From assembly GCA_963834685.1 (NCBI GenBank), contig CAWICW010000016.1:101986-165985 (forward strand): a DNA stretch of 64,000 nt, read 5' to 3'. This DNA is from Palsa-504 sp963834685 (GTDB lineage: Bacteria > Actinomycetota > Actinomycetes > Streptosporangiales > Streptosporangiaceae). The position numbers were made by a program, and so were the translations under genes. The notes under the pieces are model-generated. The model searched no databases. It was not told where the DNA came from and saw nothing but the letters and a program-made list of their open reading frames with translations. Below are positions 7,868 to 15,204 of the stretch, piece after piece; the stretch's first letter is position 1, and every line of letters begins with the position of its first letter.

Positions 7868-9272
7868 GGACGACGTCCCGGGGGTCGATGTCGTCGCGGA
7901 GGCCTTTGTAGACCGGTGCGCGCATGCGGCCGGCTTTGGTCCAGCGGTCGAAGGCGACCTGGATGACCAGGCGGGGTTCGACCCAGACGGCGGGGCGGGC
8001 GTGCTCGGGGGGGACAGGGCTGGCGAACGGGGAGTCGGGGCGGCGCAGGGGGCGGAGCTTGCCGCCGAGCGTGCGCAGGGTCTCGTCGGTGAAGCCGGTG
8101 CCGACGTGGCCCGCATAGACCAGACCCGAGGCGTCGTTGACGCCGATGAGCAGGGAGCCGACCTGGCCGGTGCGGTTGCCCTTCCCCGGCTTGTAGCCGG
8201 CCACGACGGCTTCCTGGGTACGGACGTTCTTGATCTTGCGCCAGTTGTCGGTGCGGACGCCCGGCGTATAGCGGGAGTCGAGGCGCTTGGCCACCACGCC
8301 TTCCATGCCGTGCTCCACCGATACCGAGCGGACGGCCTCGAAGTCGGTACCGGGGAACCAGGGCGGGGTCTGCCAGTTCGGGCCGGTCAGGGCCAGCTCG
8401 TCCAGGAGCGCCCGGCGCTCGGAGTACTCCAGGTCCATGAGCGGCCTGCCGTCCAGCTGGAGCAGGTCGAAAATCAGGAAAGTCACCGGGGTCTGCCCGG
8501 CCAGCAGGGCCGCCTGGGACGCCGAACTGACGTGCATCCGGGGCTGCAGTGCCTCGAACTCGGGCCAGCCGTCGGCGCCGAAGACCACGATCTCCCCGTC
8601 CAGGAGGAGCTGCTTGTGGGTGGTGCCCGCGCCGAGGCGGGCCAGTTCGGGGTAGGTCACGGTGATGTCGCGCTCGCTGCGGGACATCAGGCGCACCTTG
8701 CCTTTTTCGATGTAGGCCAGGGCCCGGACGCCGTCCCACTTCATCTCCAGCGCCCAGCGGTCCTGGTCGCGGGGCGCCGGGCCGGTTGCCGCGAGCATGG
8801 GCCGTATCGCCCCCGGCAGGGCCAGGCGTTCCCGGTGGATCATCCACTGGTTGCCCTTGGTCTGGAACAGCACGTATCCGCCAGTGACCCGCTGGCCGTA
8901 CAGCACGACCTTGACCTCGCTGGGCGCCCACTTCAGCGTCTCGTAGCGGCCGCGATCCCAGATGCTGACCGCGCCCGCGCCGTACTCGCCCCGGGGGATC
9001 TGCCCCTCGAAGCTGCCGTACTCCAGGGGGTGGTCCTCGGTGTGCACGGCCAGGTGGTTGACCGCCGGGTCGGACGGGACGCCCCTGGGCAGGGCCCAGG
9101 ACACCAGCACCCCGTCGCGCTCGAGGCGGAAGTCCCAGTGCAGGCGGCGGGCGTGATGCTCCTGGATGACAAACGACCCGCCCGGGCCGGCAGGCGCAGC
9201 CCCAGGTGGCGGGACGGGCTCGGGCGTCCGCGCGGCGTCGCGCTTGTCCCGGTAGGCCTGCAGTTTGTCCAC
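7857..9272 (-). CDS. ligD: ATP-dependent DNA ligase with 3'-phosphoesterase domain (LigD PE-LIG)
   Basis: A 471-residue protein. Residues 30-140 form the 3'-phosphoesterase module (HHARRLHWDFRLERDG, then LPRGVPSDP...EDHPLEYGSFEGQIP...YGAG), which trims 3' ends. The ligase follows with the adenylation motif EMKWDGVRA (Lys nucleophile), LDGEIVVF, and the OB-fold segment GYKPGKGNRTGQVGSLLIG. Together with the downstream polymerase gene it supplies the three LigD activities on two proteins, an arrangement known in other actinobacteria. No ku gene is in the window. The start GTG at 9272 is the first in frame with a conserved beginning (VDKLQAYRDKRDA). Confidence 0.9.
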   Translation of the reverse strand: MDKLQAYRDKRDAARTPEPVPPPGAAPAGPGGSFVIQEHHARRLHWDFRLERDGVLVSWALPRGVPSDPAVNHLAVHTEDHPLEYGSFEGQIPRGEYGAGAVSIWDRGRYETLKWAPSEVKVVLYGQRVTGGYVLFQTKGNQWMIHRERLALPGAIRPMLAATGPAPRDQDRWALEMKWDGVRALAYIEKGKVRLMSRSERDITVTYPELARLGAGTTHKQLLLDGEIVVFGADGWPEFEALQPRMHVSSASQAALLAGQTPVTFLIFDLLQLDGRPLMDLEYSERRALLDELALTGPNWQTPPWFPGTDFEAVRSVSVEHGMEGVVAKRLDSRYTPGVRTDNWRKIKNVRTQEAVVAGYKPGKGNRTGQVGSLLIGVNDASGLVYAGHVGTGFTDETLRTLGGKLRPLRRPDSPFASPVPPEHARPAVWVEPRLVIQVAFDRWTKAGRMRAPVYKGLRDDIDPRDVVREP

Positions 9273-9280
9273 GTCACCCT

Positions 9281-9427
9281 GTGTACCCGATAGACGGGTT
9301 CAGGGAACCGGAACGGGAGGAGGGGGCCGGCGACTGGCCGGCCCGGACGCGGCCGTGGCGCCGCCGGGCGGAGGAGCCGGAACTGGCGCCCGCGCCCGAA
9401 CCGCTCGACGACGTGCCGGTTACCTAG
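9281..9427 (+). CDS. possible small Arg/Glu/Pro-rich protein
   Basis: A 48-codon frame starting at GTG 9281, divergent from ligD, with strong G/C bias at third positions and a composition rich in Glu, Arg and Pro (e.g. RRRAEEPELAPAPEP). Its stop overlaps the end of the DUF6918-like gene tail to tail. I do not recognise it. Codon bias supports coding, but no ribosome site is visible and the length is short, so it could be chance. Confidence 0.3.
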   Translation: MYPIDGFREPEREEGAGDWPARTRPWRRRAEEPELAPAPEPLDDVPVT

Positions 9428-9870
9428 CCTGCATACTTCTCGACCAGCGCGCCGACGTTGGGCAGCGCGGCGGTGATGTGCCTGGCCGCGCCGCCGCGGA
9501 CCGTGCCGTAGGCCCTGATGATCACGGGGCGGTCGGACATCTTGGCCCGCGCGTCGGTCACCGACAACAGCGACTCGGCCACCTCGTCGCCGCGTTTGAC
9601 CAGGTAGTCGCCGAATCCGGAGGCGCCGGAGGCGTTGAAGTCGGTCCAGTACGGCTCGAGCACGGCCACCAGGTCGGGCAGCAGGTTCTCCACCGTGGAC
9701 TGCAGGTAGCCCTTGGCAAACGTCTTGGCCGTCTTGTACGCGATCTTGACCGCGGCGCCGGAGACGCCGGACTTGCCGGACACCTCCTGATCGATCAACG
9801 CGAGGCAGTCGGTGACGACGGCCGGCTGAATCTCGGGGGCAAGCAGGATCTGGTCAAGCGCGGCGGCCAT
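9424..9870 (-). CDS. DUF6918-like hypothetical protein
   Basis: A 148-residue protein of helical, charged composition. The block LIDQEVSGKSGVSGAAVKIAYKTAKTF and the later 'LPDLVAVLEPYWTDF' match an actinobacterial family I remember as DUF6918; no function is known. ATG at 9870 is preferred because the family begins just before the conserved 'LLAPEIQPAVV' region; an upstream ATG at 9939 would add 23 unrelated residues. No signal peptide or membrane segment is seen. Confidence 0.7.
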   Translation of the reverse strand: MAAALDQILLAPEIQPAVVTDCLALIDQEVSGKSGVSGAAVKIAYKTAKTFAKGYLQSTVENLLPDLVAVLEPYWTDFNASGASGFGDYLVKRGDEVAESLLSVTDARAKMSDRPVIIRAYGTVRGGAARHITAALPNVGALVEKYAG

Positions 9871-10087
9871 GAGCGTGCTCTTTTCCTCATTAAATGGGTC
9901 CGGATGCCGCGGGGAGCCCATCTCAGGCCGAACTCGCACAGTTCCCCCCAGGACCGGACCAAGCTAACGCACCCGGTGCCCGCGATGGCCGGTAATTTCC
10001 CGACTGTTACCTCCGGCGTCCGTGGCTCGCCGTGATCGGAATCCACCGGCCCCGACGACGGTTAGTCATGGCGCTATGGTGCTGAGG

Positions 10088-10093
10088 GATAAT
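10088..10093 (+). promoter_or_regulatory. -10 box for leaderless VIT gene
   Basis: GATAAT lies 6 nt before the ATG at 10100, the spacing used by many genes in this window. It decides the start among three in-frame candidates. Confidence 0.45.
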
Positions 10094-10099
10094 TCGGCG

Positions 10100-10849
10100 A
10101 TGGTCGATGAGGAGGCGCGGGAACCGTCCCACGCCACGGGCGCGGCGGCGTTGCGGGCGGGCTGGTCGCACCGGCACCGGGACGTTTCTGGCGGGTGGCT
10201 GCGGCCTACCGTCTTTGGCGCGGTGGACGGGCTGGTGACCAACGCCTCGCTGATCGCGGGGGTGGGAGGCGGCGGGGTCTCTGGCCACGCGGTGGTGCTG
10301 ACCGGCGTGGCCGCGATGGTCGCGGGCGCATTCTCGATGGGTACCGGGGAATACATCTCCGTCACCAACCAGAACGAGCTGATACAGGCCGAGGTCGCGC
10401 TCGAACGCAAGATGCACGCCCAGTTCCCCGACGCCGAACAGGCGGAACTCGCTGAGTATTTCCAGGGGTACGGGGCGGACCGGGAGACGGCGGTGCGGAT
10501 GGCTGCCGCCGTCTCGCAGGACCCCAGTAAGGCGCTGCGGGTCCACACCCGCGAGGAACTCGGCGTCGACCCGGCCGAGCTGCCGTCGCCCGTGCTGGCC
10601 GGCGCGGCCTCGTTGGTGGCCTTCTCGCTGGGCGCGCTGATCCCGCTCCTGCCGTACCTGTTCGGCCTGCACGTCCTGGCCGCGGCGTTGGGTATCACCG
10701 CGGTCGCCCTCCTCGCCGGGGGGATGATCGTCGGCCGGCTCACCGGCCGGCCGGTGATGCGGTCCGGGCTGCGCCAGCTGGCCTTGGGCGGCCTGGCGGT
10801 CGGGATTACCTATACCGTAGGCAGCCTGATCGGCCATCACGGCATGTGA
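10100..10849 (+). CDS. VIT1/CCC1-family transporter
   Basis: A 249-residue membrane protein of the vacuolar iron transporter family, which moves Fe2+ or Mn2+. The first helix has the signature FGAVDGLVTNASLIAGV, followed by a second helix ending in the MGTGEYISV motif, a cytosolic metal-binding domain with repeated Glu (NELIQAEVALERKMHA...EQAELAEYF), and three C-terminal helices. ATG at 10100 is chosen because a GATAAT box ends 6 nt before it; ATG at 10076 lacks any signal. Metal specificity cannot be read from the sequence. Confidence 0.85.
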   Translation: MVDEEAREPSHATGAAALRAGWSHRHRDVSGGWLRPTVFGAVDGLVTNASLIAGVGGGGVSGHAVVLTGVAAMVAGAFSMGTGEYISVTNQNELIQAEVALERKMHAQFPDAEQAELAEYFQGYGADRETAVRMAAAVSQDPSKALRVHTREELGVDPAELPSPVLAGAASLVAFSLGALIPLLPYLFGLHVLAAALGITAVALLAGGMIVGRLTGRPVMRSGLRQLALGGLAVGITYTVGSLIGHHGM

Positions 10850-10881
10850 ACGGCCCCGGGCCAGGCCCTACAGTGGTCTGC

Positions 10882-11062
10882 GTGACGGAAACGTGGCAGG
10901 TGGAGCCGTCGGGGCGACGTCCGGGCCGGGTTCTCGGCCGTGCTGGCCGCGGCGGTGGCCGACCAGCCGTCGCTGCTGCGCGGCATCCACCATATCGAGC
11001 GCGGGTATCACCGGCCGTTCGAGCAGTTCGCGTCGCTCGGCCTGATCATCCGCCGCGGCTGA
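10882..11062 (+). pseudogene. murA-like gene with internal deletion
   Basis: The first 11 codons (VTETWQVEPSG) resemble the N-terminus of an enolpyruvyl transferase. After a frame change the sequence reads GDVRAGFSAVLAAAVADQ and then GIHHIERGYHRPFEQFASLG, the C-terminus of UDP-GlcNAc 1-carboxyvinyltransferase (compare the usual 'D-x-RAG-A-x-V-x-A-A...HHI-x-RGY'). About 350 residues, including the catalytic Cys region, are absent and the halves are in different frames. A TACAGT box 7 nt before the GTG shows that the original promoter remains. It looks like a murA paralogue collapsed by one internal deletion. Confidence 0.6.
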
Positions 11063-11069
11063 GGCTGGT

Positions 11070-11075
11070 TACGCT
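11070..11075 (+). promoter_or_regulatory. -10 box for leaderless patatin/PlsC gene
   Basis: TACGCT ends 6 nt before the ATG at 11082; it lies just after the stop of the murA remnant. Confidence 0.45.
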
Positions 11076-11081
11076 GCTGTC

Positions 11082-13046
11082 ATGACGACGGCGTTCGTGC
11101 TCGGCGGCGGAGGGCTGCTGGGTGCCCACGAGGTCGGCATGCTCCGGGCGCTCTCGGAGGCGGGCATCCGGCCCGACCTGGTGGTGGGGACCTCGATCGG
11201 CGCCCTCAACGGCGCGTTCGTAGCCGCCGATCCGCCGGGCGCGGCGGCCCGGCTGAGCCGGATGTGGCAGGGCGACGAACTGCGGCTGGCGTTCAGCGAG
11301 AAGCTCTGGAGCCGGGCGGTCCGGCTGGTGCGCTCGGGTACGCACCTGCACTCCCTGGAGCCGCTGGGCCGGATCCTGGGCGACGCGCTGCCCGGCACCG
11401 ACTTCGCGGACCTCAAGCTGCCGTTTCAGTGCGTGGCGGCCGGCATCGAGAGCGCGAGCGCGCGGTGGTTCAGCAGCGGGCCGGTCGTGCCCGCGGTGCT
11501 GGCCTCGTGCGCGGTGCCCGGGCTGCTGCCGCCGGTGGAGATCGACGGGGCCCACTACTTCGACGGCGGCCTGGTCGACTCGATCCCGGTCGGCCGGGCC
11601 GTCACGCTCGGCGCCACCACCGTCTACGTGCTGCAGGTGGGCCGGATCGAGAGCGCGCTGGAGGTTCCCACCCGGCCGTGGGAGGTGGGGCTGGTGGCGT
11701 TCGAGATCGCCCGCCGGCACCGGTTCCACGAGGAGATGTCGTCGCTGCCGTCCGACGTCCGGGTGCACGTCCTGCCGACCGGCGGCGACCGGCTGCCGCC
11801 CGGCTCGGCGCAGTTCCGGTACCGGGACAAGACCCGGGTAGGGCAGAGCATCGAGCGCGCGTACGCGGCCTCGGCGAGCTATCTCGTCGCCCTGGCCCGC
11901 CACTTATACTGGCCTCCTAGCGACGGGAGGGGTCTCGTGCTCCCACCCAGGCTGGTCCGCCGGCTCGTGCTGGCCCCGATGGTGATCGTCCTCGCCCTCG
12001 GCCTCATCGTGCTGTCTCCGTTGCTGTTCGTGCTGGCGCTGCTGTTCGGGCTGGCCGGGCTGCTGCGGGCGGGCCGGATGCGCAACCTGCGGCTGGTGTC
12101 ATTCGCGGTGGTCTGGCTGACCGCGGAGATCGTGGCGCTGGTCCTGCTATTCGGGCTGTGGGTCGTGAGCGGGTTCGGGGGGCGGCTGCACACCGAGCCG
12201 TATCAGAGCCGGCACTACCGGATCGTCCGGTGGTTCCTGGACGCGCTGTACCGGGGGGCGGAACGGACCTACGGCCTGCGGGTCGAGATCGACGAGCCCG
12301 AGCTCACCGGGGAGGAACTGGTCGCGCGGGCGACCCGGCCGGTCATCGTGCTGTCCCGGCACGCCGGGCCGGGCGACTCCTTCCTGCTCGTGCACCAGTT
12401 GCTGAGCATCTACGGGCGCCGGCCGCGGGTGGTCATGAAGGCGGCGCTGCAGTTCGACCCCAGCCTGGACGTGCTGGGCAACCGGCTGCCCAACGTGTTC
12501 GTCCATCACCGCCAGACCGGCGAGAGCATCTTCACCGACCAGATCGAGCGGCTGGCCCGCGGCCTGGGCTCGGATGGCGCGCTGGTCATCTTCCCCGAGG
12601 GCGCCAACTGGACGCCTAACCGGTGGCGCCGGGGCATCCGGCGGCTGGAACATGCCGGGCGGCGCGACCTGGCCGAGCGGGCCCGGGAAATGCCCAACCT
12701 GCTGCCGCCCCGGCCGGGCGGGACGCTGGCCGCCATCGAGGCCCGCCCGGACGCCGACGTGATCTTCGTGGCGCATGCCGGGCTGGACACGATCACCTCC
12801 ATTGGCGACGTGTGGCGGCGGTTCCCGGTCGACCAGGTCATCCGGGCCAAGTGGTGGCGGGTGCCGTTCGACCGGGTGCCGCGGGAAGCCGGGCACGAGG
12901 AGCAGGTGCAGTGGCTGTTCGGGTGGTGGGAGCGGATCGACGAGTGGATCACCGAGAACCGGGCGGGCGGGCCTTTGCGGCCGGCCGCGGTGGCGGCGTC
13001 GGCGCCCTCGCCCGAGGGTAGCCAGGTTGAGGACGCGGACGGCTGA
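11082..13046 (+). CDS. patatin-like phospholipase fused to PlsC-type acyltransferase
   Basis: A 654-residue two-enzyme protein. Residues 1-270 are a patatin: oxyanion loop GGGGLLG, nucleophile elbow GTSIG (Ser about 42) and catalytic Asp in YFDGGLVDS. Two or three membrane helices (about 290-365) follow, then a glycerolipid acyltransferase with the HX4D motif (RHAGPGDS, about 425) and VIFPEGANWTP. The enzyme could remove and re-add acyl chains on membrane lipids. Inside the frame, at 11937, a GTG is preceded by a strong GGGAGGGG ribosome site and a TATACT hexamer, so the acyltransferase half may also be made separately. Confidence 0.85.
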   Translation: MTTAFVLGGGGLLGAHEVGMLRALSEAGIRPDLVVGTSIGALNGAFVAADPPGAAARLSRMWQGDELRLAFSEKLWSRAVRLVRSGTHLHSLEPLGRILGDALPGTDFADLKLPFQCVAAGIESASARWFSSGPVVPAVLASCAVPGLLPPVEIDGAHYFDGGLVDSIPVGRAVTLGATTVYVLQVGRIESALEVPTRPWEVGLVAFEIARRHRFHEEMSSLPSDVRVHVLPTGGDRLPPGSAQFRYRDKTRVGQSIERAYAASASYLVALARHLYWPPSDGRGLVLPPRLVRRLVLAPMVIVLALGLIVLSPLLFVLALLFGLAGLLRAGRMRNLRLVSFAVVWLTAEIVALVLLFGLWVVSGFGGRLHTEPYQSRHYRIVRWFLDALYRGAERTYGLRVEIDEPELTGEELVARATRPVIVLSRHAGPGDSFLLVHQLLSIYGRRPRVVMKAALQFDPSLDVLGNRLPNVFVHHRQTGESIFTDQIERLARGLGSDGALVIFPEGANWTPNRWRRGIRRLEHAGRRDLAERAREMPNLLPPRPGGTLAAIEARPDADVIFVAHAGLDTITSIGDVWRRFPVDQVIRAKWWRVPFDRVPREAGHEEQVQWLFGWWERIDEWITENRAGGPLRPAAVAASAPSPEGSQVEDADG

Positions 13047-13135
13047 TTATTCGGAACGGACCGGCCCGCATGCCGCCGCTGCCGGATTGTTATCGCAGTT
13101 CGCGGATTGTGCAGCTCAAACCGATGGGCATGAGC

Positions 13136-13165
13136 TTGACAGGAAACCATATGGTTTCCTATTGT
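13136..13165 (+). promoter_or_regulatory. promoter with palindromic operator for arsR-SRPBCC unit
   Basis: TTGACA (13136-13141) and TATTGT (13160-13165) form a promoter with an 18-bp spacer. The spacer is occupied by a perfect 20-bp palindrome at 13141-13160 with half-site AGGAAACCAT. A repressor bound there would block RNA polymerase, so ArsR autoregulation is the natural reading. Confidence 0.75.
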
Positions 13166-13172
13166 GGCTGAC

Positions 13173-13928
13173 GTGGAACTTGTGTTCAGGGCACTGGCCG
13201 ACCCGACCCGGCGGGCGCTCCTTGATGAGCTGTTCGCCTGTGATGGTCAGACGCTCGTGTCCCTCACGGCGCGGCACGACATGACGCGCATCGCCGTGGC
13301 GAAGCACCTGAAGGTCCTGGAGGACGCCGGGCTCATCGTGAGCAGGCGGCGGGGCCGCGAGAAACTGCACTACCTCAACCCGGTCCCGATCCGCCTGGTT
13401 CACGACCGGTGGGTCAGCAAGTACACCGAGCCGTGGGCGGCCGGGCTGGCCGGCCTGAAGCACGAGCTGGAGGATCAGATGGAGAAGGTCTTCGAGATCT
13501 ACATCCGCACCACGCCCGAGCGCCTGTGGGAAGCGATCACCGATCCGGTGACCAGGACGAAGTACCAGTTCGGCGCGTCGATCGAGTCGGACTGGACGGC
13601 CGGTTCGCCCTACCGGCTCGGTCATCCGGACGCGGAGCGGCCGCTGATCGAGGGTGAGAACCTGGTCGTCGAACGGCCGGTCCGGCTCGTGCAGACGATG
13701 CGAGCGATGTGGGGCCCCGACGCCGAGCGGGCCGGCACGTCGCGGGTGACGTGGGAGATCGAGCCGGTCGGCGACTCGTGCCGCCTGACCGTGGTGCACG
13801 ACCAGCTGCCGCCGGACGCGCCGACGGAGCTCTACGGCGGGTGGCCGATGATCCTTTCCGGCCTGAAAACGTGGCTCGAAACCGGGCAGACGCTGACCAC
13901 GCCCGGCTCCCTCATGTACCAGCGGTAG
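13173..13928 (+). CDS. ArsR-type repressor fused to SRPBCC (AHSA1-like) domain
   Basis: A 251-residue protein. Residues 1-95 form a winged helix of the ArsR family (FRALADPTRRALLDEL, recognition helix near MTRIAVAKHLKVLEDAGL). Residues 105-245 form an AHSA1/SRPBCC ligand-binding fold (EIYIRTTPERLWEAITDP). No metal-binding cysteines are present, so the signal is probably a hydrophobic small molecule. GTG 13173 is preferred over GTG 13164, which overlaps the -10 box; 13173 is 7 nt after TATTGT and starts where homologous proteins usually start (MELVFRALADP). The VOC gene follows after 37 nt as the likely co-regulated enzyme. Confidence 0.88.
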   Translation: MELVFRALADPTRRALLDELFACDGQTLVSLTARHDMTRIAVAKHLKVLEDAGLIVSRRRGREKLHYLNPVPIRLVHDRWVSKYTEPWAAGLAGLKHELEDQMEKVFEIYIRTTPERLWEAITDPVTRTKYQFGASIESDWTAGSPYRLGHPDAERPLIEGENLVVERPVRLVQTMRAMWGPDAERAGTSRVTWEIEPVGDSCRLTVVHDQLPPDAPTELYGGWPMILSGLKTWLETGQTLTTPGSLMYQR

Positions 13929-13965
13929 CCGGATCTCGTTCATCCAGTCACGCGAGGAGATCGTC

Positions 13966-14337
13966 ATGTCCCAGACCACCATCACCGACATCGGCGCCGT
14001 GGGAATCCCGGTCAGCGACCAGGACCAGGCGGTGGAGTTCTTCGTCGGCACGCTCGGCTTCGAAAAGCGGCTCGACGTGCGGATGGGCGAGAGCTTCCGC
14101 TGGGTCACGGTCGCGGCCCCGAGCGCGTCCACGTCGGTCGCGCTGATCGCCGGGCCTCACCCCGGGGCCGACACCGGCATCCGGTTCCTGGTTCCCGACG
14201 CCGAAACCGAGCACGCCGCCATGCGGCGACGGGGCATCGAGGTCGGGGACCTGCTGCGGTGGCCGGGCGTTCCGCCCATGTTCGAGTTCAAGGATCCGGA
14301 CGGGAACAGGTTCGAGATCGTCGAGGGCAGCGCCTGA
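13966..14337 (+). CDS. VOC/glyoxalase-family protein
   Basis: A 123-residue protein with the paired beta-alpha-beta-beta-beta modules of the vicinal oxygen chelate fold: IGAVGIPVSDQDQAVEFFVGTLGF in the first half and FKDPDGNRFEIVE at the end, where the last Glu is a usual metal ligand. The family covers glyoxalases, dioxygenases and antibiotic-binding proteins. A GAGGAG ribosome site precedes ATG 13966. Position just behind the ArsR-SRPBCC gene suggests that it is the target enzyme of that regulator. Confidence 0.85.
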   Translation: MSQTTITDIGAVGIPVSDQDQAVEFFVGTLGFEKRLDVRMGESFRWVTVAAPSASTSVALIAGPHPGADTGIRFLVPDAETEHAAMRRRGIEVGDLLRWPGVPPMFEFKDPDGNRFEIVEGSA

Positions 14338-14341
14338 GCGG

Positions 14342-14908
14342 TCAAGGGTGCTGGCCGGCGGCGGCGGCCTGCCATTCCTCTCGGGTCAGGGCGTATTCGA
14401 CCTCGCCCTGGTCCGCGCCCGGGATGTCGGGCACGTCGTCCGAGTGGTAGGACCGGACGAGGGCCAGGCCGCATTTCTCCATTACCCGGCGGGACGGCTG
14501 GTTGACCGCCATCGTGTGCGCGACGACGCGATCCACGCCGAGATCGGTGAAGCACTTGCGGATGAGGGCCCGTGATCCCTCGGTGGCGTAGCCCTGGTTC
14601 CATGCGGCCTTGCGCAGCCGGTAGCCCAGGTCGACGCTGCCGTCTTCGGCGGGCCGGAGGTGGAACCAGCCCAGGAAGTCGCCGGCCGCCCTGGTTTCGG
14701 CGGCCCAGAACCCGAGCCCCTCGTACCGCTCGTAGAAGCCAAGGAAGAACGGGATGATCCGGTCGCGGACCTCCTCGCGCGGGGTTGGCTCGCCGCCGCT
14801 GAGGAACCACATGACATCGTGATCGCTGTTGAGCTCGTACAGGTGATCGGCGTCGGCGTCGGTGAAGCCGCGCAGCACCAAGCGGCCGGTCTCCAGGAAG
14901 GCGGGCAT
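14342..14908 (-). CDS. GNAT acetyltransferase, RimJ/RimL-like
   Basis: A 188-residue GCN5-related N-acetyltransferase. The N-terminus LETGRLVLRGFTDADADHLYEL and the acetyl-CoA-binding region LGYRLRKAAWNQGYATEGSRAL, followed by AVNQPSRRVMEKCGL, match the RimJ/RimL branch, which acetylates N-termini of ribosomal proteins or small molecules. ATG 14908 is preceded by GATAAT at a 6-nt distance. Its 3' end lies 4 nt from the end of the VOC gene, convergent. Substrate unknown. Confidence 0.85.
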   Translation of the reverse strand: MPAFLETGRLVLRGFTDADADHLYELNSDHDVMWFLSGGEPTPREEVRDRIIPFFLGFYERYEGLGFWAAETRAAGDFLGWFHLRPAEDGSVDLGYRLRKAAWNQGYATEGSRALIRKCFTDLGVDRVVAHTMAVNQPSRRVMEKCGLALVRSYHSDDVPDIPGADQGEVEYALTREEWQAAAAGQHP

Positions 14909-14914
14909 TGGCCC

Positions 14915-14920
14915 ATTATC
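14915..14920 (-). promoter_or_regulatory. -10 box for leaderless GNAT gene
   Basis: GATAAT on the minus strand ends 6 nt before ATG 14908. Confidence 0.45.
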
Positions 14921-14930
14921 GGCCCGGCGC

Positions 14931-15110
14931 TCAGCTGCCCGCCAGGAGACGGGTCCGCCAGCGCCGGAAGCGGCCGGCGAGCCGATGGCGATTGACGGCG
15001 TGCAGGCGCACGCCCGAGGGCTGACCCCGGCGGACCAGTTCCCGGGCGTACTCCCGGCCCAGTCCGCGGTTGGCGCCGGTCACCAGGGCAACCGATCCGC
15101 CGATCTTCAT
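14931..15110 (-). pseudogene. truncated short-chain dehydrogenase (N-terminal Rossmann start only)
   Basis: A 59-codon frame with a textbook ribosome site (GGGAGGAG) before ATG 15110. Residues 1-30 are the beginning of an SDR enzyme, with the cofactor motif TGANRGLG. The following residues (VRLHAVNRHRLAGRFRRWRTR) do not continue the fold and may be the joined tail of another protein. The catalytic Ser/Tyr/Lys part is missing. The intact expression signals mean a short peptide may still be produced. I read it as a deletion fusion. Confidence 0.55.
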
Positions 15111-15192
15111 GGCTCCTCCCGGGCCGAGAGTACCCCAGCACCAGGGACGAGGCCCGGGGAAGTCCGGCCCGGTATCCGCCGGGCAGCAGGCC

Positions 15193-15198
15193 TACGCT
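15193..15198 (+). promoter_or_regulatory. -10 box for leaderless YbjQ-like gene
   Basis: TACGCT ends 6 nt before GTG 15205. Confidence 0.4.
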
Positions 15199-15204
15199 GG
15201 GAGC

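Noticed and set aside
4904..8116. A 1070-codon minus-strand frame
   Set aside because: Only its 7867-6990 part is protein-like (ligD polymerase). The rest is antisense to the membrane protein and Nudix genes and has the His/Gln/Arg-rich composition of shadow frames in GC-rich DNA.
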